A stretch of DNA of 64,000 nucleotides from Colius striatus (taxonomy: Eukaryota > Chordata > Aves > Coliiformes > Coliidae): assembly GCF_028858725.1 (NCBI RefSeq), contig NC_084760.1:55577367-55641366 (forward strand). The letters run 5' to 3'. How positions within the stretch are numbered: the first letter of the stretch is position 1; every line of letters begins with the position of its first letter. Position numbers and translations under genes: made by a program. Below are positions 39,341 through 51,074 of this stretch, piece after piece. A model generated the notes under the pieces. That model was not told where the DNA came from. It ran no database searches and worked only from the letters and a program-made list of their open reading frames with translations.

Positions 39341-42300
39341 TTTATCCTTGAATTGGCAAGGTTCAACAAGCATGGTTCCCTTTCTTGTTGCAAACATTTC
39401 TGTTTCAGCATGTTTCAGCTGTTCTCTTTTGCTCCTGTCTTCTGGTCGTGTCATTGTGGAAGAAGAAGGTTAGACACATAACCTATGATTCCCCAATAGT
39501 TGTTTAGCATCTAGTGTGAATAAAGGAGTGTCTAGAAAGATCTCAGGAAAGTTTAGGAAAAGTGTTCAATGACTCTTATTTTTCACTTTTTCTTCTTTGA
39601 ACTTCTCAGTGATAAAGGAACATAAGAAACAGGCAAAACTAAAAACGGTTGCATGCCTCTTTAATGTGTCCTTTTCACCTCCTACAGTATCATAGTTTCA
39701 CAGTGTAACAGCTAAAAAACAGCTAAATGTTTAAGCCAGACTGAAAGTAAACATGTACTCTTACACTGCTGCCTTTCAATAGGGCTTAATTTGTTTTCCA
39801 AAAGGCAGGTGTTCAGCATCATGTGAGATTCTCCGAGATACTGATGGCACTTGCATAGAGCTGGCAGATGGAACACAAAAGCTATGGGCAACCCATGCCC
39901 TCCAGAGCAGCAGCTGAAGACCAAGTGTGTCTACTGAAGGCATCTCAGGCTCTAAATGCTTGTGCTTTGGGAACTGAACTGAATCCTAAGTGACTGGGTG
40001 AAGTTTAAACTTAATACTTTTTAAGGTGTTAAAATCAAATCATCTTCAGCAGTGGCAGAATTAAGTTAATTTCCAAAACCAAACGTGTCTAGATTTGCTA
40101 GCATTGAACTGTTTCCATCATTGCTTTCAAAGAAACCTGGATTTCTGTTGCCTGCCACTTTTACCATCTGTAAAATGCTGTGGCAACAAGCTCTCCATGT
40201 GCGTAATTTTAAAAAAATGGCCATCTTTCTGCCCATTCTGGTTTAATGACTTTCAATGGCTCCATTTATTTTGAAACAAGTTACAGCATAAGGCAATTTT
40301 GCTACTCGATAGCTCGTGAGTGCAATCTGTTTTTGACTTAGTAAATAGATGAAGCTCTCAAACACCCTGAATTCTTTAAGCAAAAAAAAAAAAAAAAAGT
40401 CTAGAGACAAACTTAAGAGGCAGCAAGCTTCTTCATGCTTCATGATATTCCCTAAAAAGAAAATCACAAAATATATGGGTGATGTGCCAAGTTTTCAAAG
40501 AAAGTAGAAAACTGGAAAATCATATTGAAATGATATCACCAAACATAGACCATATTAGTTACATTATCTTGCCACATAAGTATTTGTGTTGTGATGGAGT
40601 AAAGTATATTTTGCTGAACAAGCTGAAAATGCTGCCTCAGGAGAATGAGCTGACCTCAGCTTTATTCAATTGCTTTGCTTTCAGGCGATTTCTGATATTT
40701 CAAAGTGACGGACAGAATGAAGCCAAATCCACAGACTCAGTCATTCAAAGTGATATAAATTATTACCTCTAAAATCAAAATGTATATTTCTGAGAAAATT
40801 TCAGGAAAGTACAATATAGGTACGGTATACGAAAATAAGAAGCTTTTACATAGAAATGGGTTTTTTTTCCCCTTTTTTAAAAATTGCTACCATGTTTGGT
40901 AGGTGACATAAATGTTCATGAAGAGTTCACCTGTAGGTTTTACCAAGTAATCTGATCAGTGTCTGTAACCAAGTAAACAATGAAAGCCTTGTTATTGTGG
41001 CTATATGTGGTGATCAAGCACTGTCACAAATGGTGTGGTGATACTGGAGGTTTAATATCAAACACTGCATCCAGCACGCAACTGGTAGCAGCCCACATAT
41101 CATTATTGTAGCGGGCATGATTTGAATAAGCTCGCCCAGAGAACACTAAGAATAATACTGTACTAAAAATTACCTATGAAACTGTTTATGAAATTACATG
41201 TCATGGGAAAAGTATCCTAAAGGAGATTTTTTGTAAATTTCTTGGGTGTCTTACCAAGAAATATGATGTGGCCCAAAGTGACAGAGACAAAATGCGTGGT
41301 GCTGTTAGTGCCAGGAGGCGTTCATGTCACACAATGAGTAAAACAGACGTCCAGTGAAAAAGTATAGAGATATCTGACCACGTGGATAAAGCAGGAGTTA
41401 AAAGTATTGTAAAGAAACAGGAAATGAGAGCTTGAAGACAAAATATACATAGTTCAAACAGTAAATATTTACTTTCTTGGTACAAAATGAGCTCTAAATG
41501 TTAGAACTAAATAGTAAAAAAGACACAGACTGAGTCAGTGAGAGTAATAAGGCACAGAAAACTTCAAAAAGGCTAGATTTTCAGCAAGAGAAGACCATTC
41601 TTTATGTAACAAAACACTGAAGTTTTTCCAGTCAGACGAAAGCTGTGGTTTATTCTAAAAGCAAATCCACTGAGAGATTTTAAATCTTTCAAAAAATCAC
41701 TCTTAAAAAGATGAAAACATGTTCCCATATTTCACTATGGAGTTTTGGAAGTAGCTTCACAGCAGTGAAGCCATTCTACAGCATCTTTCCTACCATGATT
41801 TGAAGAGAACAGCTTATATTTGCTTGGATGCTGCTCAGCTTCCTGAGCTGTAAGCTGAATGAGGCTTTACTGAAGTCACAAGTAGCCAGACCAAACATTA
41901 CCTGGTTTCTAATGCTGTGAAGATAGCAGTTGTTCTGGCATAGGTAATACTGCTACCATAAAATCACCGAGATTCATCATTCTACATTGCATCCCAATGT
42001 GGCTTTCATCCATCTGCTGCATGTGTTGGTATATGTTCAAGGACAAAGCTGATCACCTTCTTACTTAGATTTGCAAGTTTGGATATTGCCTACAAGAAAG
42101 CCAGGGCAAAGATCATCATTGTGAGCTTCTCAGACTTACATCTCTTTTTCATACTTGCATGAAAAATGATTTAATGAATAATTTTGTGCCATGACTGTAT
42201 TCATCCATTTTTAATAAAATGAGCATTTATTCCAAACTTAGCATTCTTCAGCATTCTGTATTAATTCTGTACCGAAATGTTGGAATGCATAATGTCTTAA

Positions 42301-45300
42301 CTCATCATTTGACTAAGCTTACTGAAACTATTGGCTCAGTTCTGAATTCATTATCTTTTATTTCCTAATCTCTGATATGCAAATTTTTACAGCAGTGAAA
42401 TATGTCTGACTGCTTTGCTTCCAGTTAATGCAGTATTAATAGAACAATGAACTTCATTACACTTTCAGATACCTTTTTGCTTACATTAAATTAATGTTTG
42501 AGCTTGCTTGATAGAGTCCTGTAGTTGCCAAAATTTAGGTTTGGGATTGGTTTTTTTTTTTTTTTCCCATTTTAACACAGTTGTCAAGATATTTTGTGTT
42601 GGCACTAATGCTGGGTAAAACTTTTGTGTATCATCTGTTTTTAAGATGCTGAGTTTTCTAAACTATCGGTTAATTACTGCAACTCAGAATTTCACCTGTT
42701 ATCTCAATCTCCAAAAAAAGAAATTATTCTGTCAGTCTACAGTAGGTAAGATAAAAACCAATAAGTTAAATTGAAAGAAGCGATAGATAGGCCAGATATT
42801 GGGAAAAATGTGCTGCACAGGTACTGAAATTCTGGGACAGACTGTCTAGAGAAGCTGTGGAGTATTTGCTCCCGGAGGTTTAAAAATACCAAAAGGACAA
42901 ACATCCATCCGGATGTGAGACAGATAAATCAGGAAATCTCTTAAAATCACTTCCAGTTTTATTTTTTATGGTTCCATGAGCAGGCTTTCATACTGAAATA
43001 TTTCTCTGACTAGGTTCCCTTGTCTACTGTAAGGCTCTTTAGCCGTATATCATTAGTTCACTCTCAGAAGCCAATTTTTTACCTGATCGGAAGCATCTGA
43101 AGTTCCAGACAGATTTTCAGAACAGAGGCCAGTTCTAGAAGCTCCCTTGTTTCAGATACAATGGGACTTTCTCGGCCAAGCATCCTGACTTTCTCTACAG
43201 ATACACTTAAGTAAAGACCACCATCACGCTTAGACTTGTGACTGCATTCCCATAATTCACCTAGTTACAGCATGACATCTGACGTCCTCAACTTCATGCA
43301 GCTTCCACTGAGGTTTAAACTGAGAAATTTTACCAGTCACTTGCAGTAGAGACAAGATCATGCATGAGATCAGTTGCTAGGCTTCAGATGTCGTGCGGGA
43401 ACTTCTTAAGTCACAGCACTGTGGTCAATGAATGACCTCAAAGATTAACTCATTTTGAAGAAAGTATTTCGGGAGTTCAGGAGCCTAACACCGATACTGT
43501 TCCTTAGGCTTCCGTGTTAAGCCATTCTAGAGGCACTCTATGATGTATACAGATGCGCATTCTGACCACCTGCTTTTGTTCTTTATGTTCTTAAAATGTG
43601 TGAATGAAGTTGCTAAATGGATTCTAAAAATGAGACCTAGACCTTGAATTTATCTGCTTTTGCTTACGGTGTCATTTAGGTGCTTTTGACAAAGTTATAT
43701 TTAGCCCTTTTCAAAATCTTCAAGGATGTGCCTTCTGATATGCACCTACATAAACACTGCTGAAGAGGAATGGATGCAAGCAAATATTCCTGGTTAATAT
43801 GTACCTTCAAATGTATTTCTCATCTCTTTAGCTGCATCACAGCTAAATAAGAGAACCTCTCTTTGAAATTTGATCCTAATAAGCACAGCTGTCCTGAAGG
43901 GATACCCAGAGCAGGATGCTGAGGACAACATAACTGTAAGTCAAAGATAACAGCAAGAGCTGTCTAGAGTCTTAAATCATTCCAGAGAAAGTGAGGCATC
44001 AACATTGGTCTTAATACAATAATTTCCTTTTGCATCGTCTAGTATTTATTTTGCTTACTTTCATTCCTGTATTCCATTTTTGTTCCTGAATGCATGGTCT
44101 AATGCCGACTTTAAACAATTTAATTCTAAATGTGAACTAGCATCTCTTGTATCAAACACCTACACAAATGCCTTTTTGTCTTATTTGTGTTTTATTTCAA
44201 ATCAGGTGCCAAATTGTAGTGCTTATAGGATTGCAGGGCACTTGGATTTTAATAGTATGAAGTTCAGGCAAAAGTGACTATAAAAGCACAAAGGAAAAAT
44301 AATAGTTTGTAAGTGCAAGTGAAAAGATGCTGAGATTTACATAATGGATTTAGTCAGACACCCCTACTGTTTTATAGAGAGAAAAGTGCATGTGCACAAT
44401 AAATAAATTACACTGTGCCATCAGTATGTTGCATATAACTGCATTAGCGGCTCCATTTTCCCCCTCATGACTTAGGCAGGATGACATATTGGAAAACACA
44501 TATTTCTTCATTATACTACTTAAATGGTTTGATAAATCTGTTTATAGATGACAGAAACATTTTTTTTTATTGCTCCTGCCAAGTCATTTCTATTTAAAAC
44601 AAAGCTTTCATGTGTTTACATGAGAGACATCAAAATATTGAAAAAAAAATTATTGTCATCATAAGCCCCATCTGTGGCTCGGGTAGAACATGACCAAAAT
44701 CTTGTTATTTGACCTACTCTACCTTCAGGCTGCCTCACTGTGTGCACTTTTCATAGTGCCTGCCTCCTAAATGTACTAAGTTCAGGAAGGTGTTGTGTAA
44801 ACCGCCTCCTTTGTGAGGAGGGCATTTTGATCTATGTTTCAACAATTCATTGCAAAACGATTTTCTTGAAATGTTGCTAATATTTGGTGAATTTCATTTT
44901 AACGTGGAAAAGTACCGGTTAGAAACTGTTACGTTGTTAAGTCCATTTTCACAGAGACTGAACCTTGCTTTGAAAAGGAAGTTGTACAGAAATGGCATTG
45001 GGTTTGATGAAATGAATATATTTGGCTTCCATTTTATTTTAAAAATTAATTTTCTTCCTCCACATTTTTGCCTGTGTTTTACTGTGTTTGTTTTTCTTTT
45101 TAATTTTAAAAAAAGTAAGAAGAGGATGGTTTAAATATGGCAAAAAATAGGTCAAACCAATAAAAGGAAACAATACTTTTCAGATAAAGTTCAACGAATT
45201 TCTTTTTTTTTGGTAAAGTTTAAATTAAGAATCTTCAGAATTCACTGGTTCTTCCGTTTCAAATTTGTTAATATTTTACTTTCAGAGAGCTCACTTCTTC

Positions 45301-46849
45301 TCTCTGGTCAGTGCATCTATGTGCTGGAATATATGAGGCAATCTAATTTATGTGTGTGTTTCCATTTGCAAAAGAAAAATAAGACACATTAAGGAATGTG
45401 TTACTGGAGGTCACAGACGGGATATATTATGGATTTGATTTTGCAAGACGCTGAGTGCCTGCAGCTTGCCTTGCACTGAGTGAATTTAAGGCACTTGTCA
45501 TATGACCTACTCTTTTATTAGCTTAGTTGCAGTGGAAAAGGCAAAGCAGTCGCCATCAGAAATGGAAAATGATGGCAGGAAAAGTCTGGTTGTTGGTTCC
45601 TTAGGGGTGATGGAAACAGTTATTCTCAAAAGGTCTCTGCTGAAGAATATAGAAGTAATACAGAGGAAGACAGAGAAAAGGAAAACCGAGATTTAAGAAT
45701 AATAGAAAATAATATAGCACAAACTATTTCTGGAGCAATAGCTACTCTAAGAAAAAGTTATCATCCCAGATGAATCATATCTATGTCAGGGGCTCATTTA
45801 AAGGGATTTTATCAAAGAGAAAAAATAATTTCTAGAGAATGATTTAGTCCTTAGACAAACTGTGTATTCCTTCTCTCTTGTGAGGCATCTCAAAGCACAT
45901 TGTGAAATTCAGGTGGCATTAAACTGGGCACCATCAGATTGGTCCTTCCAGCAGTTTCTGCCTTAAGCCTGGCTGCTAGAAGTCTGGTACCCAGCTCAGT
46001 AAGGAATGGTGTTTCCATCTGCCTTTTCAGCCATCCGTGCTGCAGATATCAGGCAGCTATAAAGAAATATGTAAAATTTGATCCTTACTTGGCACAAAGA
46101 AGGGACATGGTAAAGAACTGCAAAACCCTATAAAACTCTGTACAAACCAAAACCCTCCTTTTACTCCCCAAGAAGAACGATGACTTTGCCACCTAACTAC
46201 TGCTCACTGCACAGACTCACGTTCCGAACTTGCTCAGTGCTGAGGACTTCCTCCTGCTGCCGAGGTCATTGGTTTCATCAGATGATGGCCTGCAGAGAAC
46301 ACAGGCCATCATTTAAACGTCTATATGAGTTATCTTGATTTGCCCAAGAACTCATACTCGGCTTCCTGCTGGTTTATTCCCCATATATATTCTCCATACA
46401 GGCCAGTGATCTCGGTGCTTTCTCAGTAATTCAGCCTGTGTGCTTTGGCTACATCACCTTGGGAAAGGATCCCAATGCAGTATCAAGGTGCTGCACTTCC
46501 TATGGGAATGTTACAGGTTACAGGCTGTCCCGTGTTTGCCGTTATCTTCTGTGTAAGCTTTGCTTTTTGGCACATTTGCAATGGGGAGATCCAGTCCCTC
46601 AAAGGTCAAATGTACTTCAGTGGGAACATTTGCTGAAAGCAAGACTGCAGCATCAAACTCTCCTGCACTGAAATGTTCGATACACAGAAACATGATATTT
46701 TTGCTTTTTGCAATATAATGCGACTGAAGATGCTGTGCCAAAAAAAGAGGGTTATTTTCTTCCCAGCTTTTCAAGCCCACCATGCTCCACGTTAGGAAAT
46801 TAAGAGAGGATTGCAAGCCATCGTATGGTGAACGAGATTTACGCGGACC
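39341..46849. other. Intergenic DNA upstream of CLVS2, no gene seen
   Basis: About 7.5 kb of non-coding DNA directly upstream of the CpG island. It contains a 17-bp A run at 40382-40398 and short random open frames. I see no exon, RNA gene or recognisable repeat. It is the place to look for distal regulatory elements of CLVS2, but none can be defined from a single sequence. Confidence 0.65.
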
Positions 46850-47372
46850 CTTGGGCCTGGCTCCCGCTGGATGCTCTGCGGGGGCTCACATGCGTCCTCC
46901 CAGACCGAGAGAGTTCCCGCAGCCCCCCGCCCTCGGGCAACCACCATCTTGTTCCCCGCAGCTCCGGCGCGGCTTTGCGCAACACGCCCTTCCCCGCGGC
47001 CGCCGGCCTCTCCCCACCGCCGCGGGGCAGGGCGCGGCGCGGGCGCGGAGCTGCGAGGAGGAGCGCGGAGGCCGCTGCCCGCGGGGGCGGCTCTCGCGCG
47101 GCGCTGGGGGCAGGTGCCGCTGCTCGCCGCGGTGGGCGCGCGCCCTGCGTGCCTGCGCGCGTGCGCGCGCGTGCCAGGCGGGGCCGCGCAGCAGGCAGCC
47201 GCGCGCCAGCGGGTGCCACCGGCGAGCCGGGGCGGGGAACGCAGGAGGGTGCAGGGCCGGGGCGAGCATCCTCGAGAGCGACGCTCCGTTTGTCTTTCCG
47301 GGCTCAGCGCCGGCGGGCGGGAGGCTCTTGTACCGGCGTTGGTACCTGCGGATCGACTCTCCTTCGCCTCGC

Positions 47373-47389
47373 TTTTTTTTTTTTTTTAG
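47373..47389 (+). other. Possible 5' UTR splice acceptor (T15-AG)
   Basis: Fifteen T residues followed directly by AG and then TTTGTTGC look like a polypyrimidine tract and 3' splice site. If used, an upstream non-coding exon would be joined here, and clavesin genes do have non-coding 5' exons in mammals. It may equally be a simple T run inside the leader or promoter. Confidence 0.25.
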
Positions 47390-47496
47390 TTTGTTGCTGT
47401 GTTTTTTGGGGTTTGTGGTTTTTTTTTTTTTTTTTTTACCCCTCTTTTACATCCAGGAGACGCTTCTGAAGTGGGGCGAGCGCTGATCTTACGTAA

Positions 47497-47577
47497 ATGG
47501 TGCTGCTCCAGAGTGGTCAGCCCACTTGTCAGCCCCGGGCCAGGGGAGCGCTCCCGGGAGCCGCTCGCCCTGCGTAG
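47497..47577 (+). other. Upstream ORF 1 in CLVS2 leader (26 codons)
   Basis: An ATG at 47497 (TAAATGG context, A at -3 and G at +4) opens a 26-codon frame that stops at TAG 47575-47577. It lies about 430 bp before the CLVS2 ATG and does not overlap it. It matters only if transcription starts upstream of it. Confidence 0.45.
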
Positions 47578-47696
47578 CGCCCGGGCTGAGAACCGCGCTG
47601 ACACCGGCACCGGCGGGGGTGGGCGGCGAGCGACAGTCGATAGCCCGCAGCCCCGTCCCCGGGGGGTTTCGGCAGCTCCGCGGACCGGCTGCGAGG

Positions 47697-47750
47697 ATGC
47701 TGCGGTGCGTCGGACCCCGCGGCGGCGAGGAAGCGATGTCAGAGAGATAA
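47697..47750 (+). other. Upstream ORF 2 in CLVS2 leader (17 codons)
   Basis: ATG at 47697 (GAGGATGC context) starts [17 protein letters not shown], then TAA at 47748-47750. A second in-frame ATG lies at 47736. The stop is 256 bp before the CLVS2 start, a distance that would allow reinitiation. It is probably within the transcribed leader, but this is not shown by the sequence. Confidence 0.5.
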
Positions 47751-48006
47751 CGCGCCTCCGCCGGCAGCCCGGGGGCGGTCTCGGTGCCAGCCCCCCCCGG
47801 GACCTGGCTGCCTGGGAGCCCCTCGCTTCTCGGAGGCCGGACTGGCAGCGGCGGCGGGGCCGGGAAGCGGCGGGGCGAGGCCCGGCGGGACCGGGGAGCG
47901 ACGGCCCGCCGTGCCGGGCCACCCCGCCTCCGGGTGGCAAGCGCCCGGGAGGCTGAGGAGCGCAGGCAGCAGAAGCGGAGAGGAGCGGGAGGAGGAGGGC
48001 AGCACC

Positions 48007-48395
48007 ATGACTCATTTGCAGGCAGGTCTCTCCCCGGAGACTCTAGAGAAAGCCCGACTAGAGCTGAACGAGAACCCTGACACCTTGCACCAGGACATCC
48101 AAGAGGTGCGGGACATGGTGATCACCCGGCCGGACATCGGCTTCCTCCGCACCGACGATGCTTTCATCCTGCGGTTCCTGCGGGCCAGGAAGTTTCAGCA
48201 CTTCGAGGCGTTTCGCCTCCTTGCCCAGTACTTTGAATATCGCCAGCAGAACCTGGACATGTTCAAGAGCTTCAAGGCCACAGACCCGGGCATCAAACAA
48301 GCACTGAAGGATGGCTTCCCCGGCGGACTGGCCAACCTGGACCACTACGGCAGGAAGATCCTCGTCCTTTTTGCTGCCAACTGGGACCAGAGCAG
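48007..48395 (+). CDS. CLVS2: Clavesin-2, coding exon 1 (residues 1-130)
   Basis: Clavesin-2 is a neuron-enriched Sec14/CRAL-TRIO protein that binds PtdIns(3,5)P2 and associates with clathrin-coated vesicles, where it affects late endosome/lysosome morphology (known of the family). The exon encodes the start [20 protein letters not shown], the helical CRAL-TRIO N-terminal region ([14 protein letters not shown], residues 51-64) and the beginning of the lipid-binding domain ([13 protein letters not shown], 115-127). The ATG at 48007 has a good context (CACCATG, A at -3) and matches the family start; the frame stays open upstream to a GTG at 47911 but has no earlier ATG there. The exon ends AGCAG followed by GTAAAC at 48396, splitting the Arg130 codon after two bases. 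CLVS2 rather than CLVS1 is supported by the wording here and in the next exon. No disruption is seen. Confidence 0.97.
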
Positions 48396-50960
48396 GTAAA
48401 CGCAGAGCCACCCGCCTGCCTTAACCCCTCTTTCCCCGGGCAATGTGTGGGAAAAGCTGCGCCATAGCAGTGAGAGGGTGATTGGGCAGCAGGGACCCAC
48501 CCGGCTCTGCCCACAGAGGGCTGGACAGCAGCCTGGAAGGCAGAGGGAGAAGAGAAAGAAATGTATTTTGTGGCTTAGGGCCTTTTCATCCTTCTTTCCC
48601 ATTCTTAGGCTCTGAATTTCAGGAGGAAAGTAGGAACTGCTCAGATGCTCTTCTCACTTGGCTAGTATGAAATTTACACCCTTCTGCCTCCCCTTAGCTG
48701 AAGTGAACTGGCATGGTAGATGCTGGGCTTAAACCCCTGACAAAGGCTGGTTGCCATTTCTGTGCTGATCTTTCTGCTTCAGTGTGCATAGTTTCTCCGG
48801 TGCCATAGGAGAAAGTGGGAGATGCTATTTGCAAAACAAGAGTATCCGTCATAGCTTTTGAGCTGAGAAGTTTGCCTGAGCAGGAAGCTGAGGCTCTGTA
48901 TCCTTTCACTCAGCAGAAGGAAGCTCTTCCTGAGCCACCTGGAAATGCCAGGATGGAAGTTACAGTAAAGACTTATTTTCCCCACTAATGCTGCTCTAAG
49001 TGTGAATTCCTGGCATAACAAGATGCAAGCACATAAATCTTTGGTAGCAAGTTGAAGGAGGTTAGTGCAGTCCCTAGAACAATTTCTGGTCTGTTTTGAG
49101 ACTGCTGTAGCCTGAAGATGACTTAGCAGGCTGACCCAAGAGCTGTTTCCCTTCAACACTTTCTTTCAGCAATCAGCTTGATATTAAGTGACACTATTCA
49201 GTTATTCTAACTACCTCATCGGGTGTCATGCCCAGTTTTTCCAGCATTCCATAGTTACATCCACAAAAATAGCTTGATTTTCAGTACATGTAAGTGAATG
49301 AATCCATTAAGAGTCAACTCTGAAGCCTGCTCCTATGAGCACTGCATCATATCCCTAGGCACCCAACCCAAGAGCAGGTTTAGGATCTGAAGCACCTATT
49401 TGTAAGGAAACTTAAAAATCTTGCTAGTCACCTTCACATGAACCTAAATAATCCTTTCTGCAGTCAACACAGGCTGGGCATCTGCAGTGCTGAGTGGTCA
49501 GGGCAAGTATCCCAAGCTCAACTATTCTGAAACATGAGGAGGACACAAACAGGTAGCAATGTGGATAGAAAGGACAAAATCTGGGGCATTGGCATACTTA
49601 AGCCTGCCTTTTAAGTATTTGCATAGTTGTCCTGTACAGTTGCAGGCTGTGTCAATAGCCATTGCAGGGAGTGATCCCACAGCTCCCTGCAGCAGTCAAT
49701 GCTACAGCTAAGGATGGATGTCTGCCTGAAGGGCTGCTGGCCCACCATGGCTTTCCTGCTCTCCAGACAGGGTGACCAAATCCACACTGCCTATGGAGAG
49801 AGTTTCCTGGTCCTTGGTAACCTATGAATCATGTGCAGGGACTGGGAGAAAGCTGTCTGGCACAAATCAAATCTGCCCACGATCAGGCTAGCAATTAGAA
49901 AGTGTAGATGAAGGTATGCAGAGCTGGGGCCAGTGTCCTTTTCTGGTTGTATGCTTTGGTTTTCTGGCAGTGATGATGAAGATAAGGACTCTCTGAGCAG
50001 ACTCCATTTCACACATAAGGACCTTCCTTATTTCCCACAAAAATGACCAAGTCAACTTTTTATTTTAAAAACTCTTAAAAATCCTCAAATGAAGAAATAG
50101 ATGTTGAGGCTTTTTATTAAGTAATGTGTCTACCATGAAGAAGTTCCATTGCTAAACATAGTGTGGCCTACTGTTATCTCATTAACAAAAAAAACGACAA
50201 AAGCTTTATGTGAGACTTTTCAGATGATTAGTTCCTAGTCAAAAGAACACCAAGAATTCAAGTTCTGAGATCTAATAGCATTTAAGAAAATAATTTTGAT
50301 GGGAAAAGGATAGGTTTATTTTCTTCTTAATTTTGGATGTGCTGACATTTAAACTACATGAGATCAGTGTATCAGCCGAATCTATTTTCTTTTGCATGAA
50401 GTCCTATTGATAAGATTATTATTTATGATACAACAGGGAAGTGACTGGGGTACACAGGGGTACCTAATGGCCATGTTTGCAATTGGGTTCCTGTTGCTTT
50501 TCAGCACTGCCTGCCTACCATAATCCCTCCAAAGTGAGGGATTTGTTTTCAGAAAGACCACTCAGACAAAGGAGAGTGAACTGAAGCCCAGCTGCGGGGA
50601 GTGGCTTGTTCTAAGGCACATGACAAGTCAGTGACAGATCTGGGAATGGAGCTAGGTCACTCTGTTTTCTAATTAATGTAGCATCTTCCCTTGTCTGATG
50701 TTCAGCAGCTGAACCTGGGTAGCATTTTGCAAGGAATGTATACTAGAGCTGCTATGCAATATGACTCAAGCTTTCGCCTTAACTGACTTGAGATCTTACA
50801 GTACCTAAACCAGTGCTCCTCTTACAGCAACACTGGGAAGATTACTTTTTGTAGTCTCTCTTGTTAAGACCTCTTCATATGCTTCATATACTAAGTTAAT
50901 AGAGCACAGCAAGCCTGCAAATTTATCACATGTGCACGAGTTATTATGGCCAGCATGTAA

Positions 50961-51074
50961 CAATTAGAAAGAAAAAGTTCCAATTTGTTACTTAAAGGAA
51001 TAGCAGACGTACTATAGATGATTTATATAGCACTGGCAGCCTATGATTTACATTGTTCCAATTAGAAAGAAAAA
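50961..51074. repeat. 16-bp direct repeat, 98 bp apart
   Basis: CAATTAGAAAGAAAAA occurs at 50961-50976 and again at 51059-51074 in the CLVS2 intron. The intervening sequence is unique. It could be a small duplication or coincidence of A-rich sequence. Confidence 0.6.

Larger units (their letters stand above)
46850..48400. promoter_or_regulatory. CLVS2: CpG island: CLVS2 promoter and 5' leader
   Basis: An abrupt change from AT-rich DNA to a GC- and CpG-rich stretch that runs into the first coding exon. It holds a GC box (GGGGCGGGG near 47229), alternating CG/TG sequence resembling NRF1 sites (CTGCGCGCGTGCGCGCGCG near 47153-47171) and a YY1-like AAGATGGT on the - strand near 46945-46952. No TATA box is visible, as is usual for such promoters. 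Two T runs (47373-47387 and 47419-47437) interrupt it. The transcription start cannot be placed. The long open frames on both strands here are a by-product of high GC content. Confidence 0.85.

Noticed and set aside
40382..40398. A17 run as a possible retrocopy tail
   Set aside because: Upstream sequence shows no gene-like content or polyadenylation signal.
46782..47486. Open frames of 170-234 codons in the CpG island, both strands
   Set aside because: Composition is Ala/Arg/Pro/Gly only, several frames are open at once, and no domain is seen. High GC content removes stop codons.
47911..48006. In-frame N-terminal extension of CLVS2 from a GTG
   Set aside because: There is no upstream ATG in this stretch; the family starts at MTHLQAG and the 48007 ATG has a good context.
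47386..48015. 209-codon open frame on the - strand overlapping the CLVS2 start
   Set aside because: It is the GC-rich shadow of the CLVS2 leader, ending in a lysine run from the T tract; no homology is recognisable.
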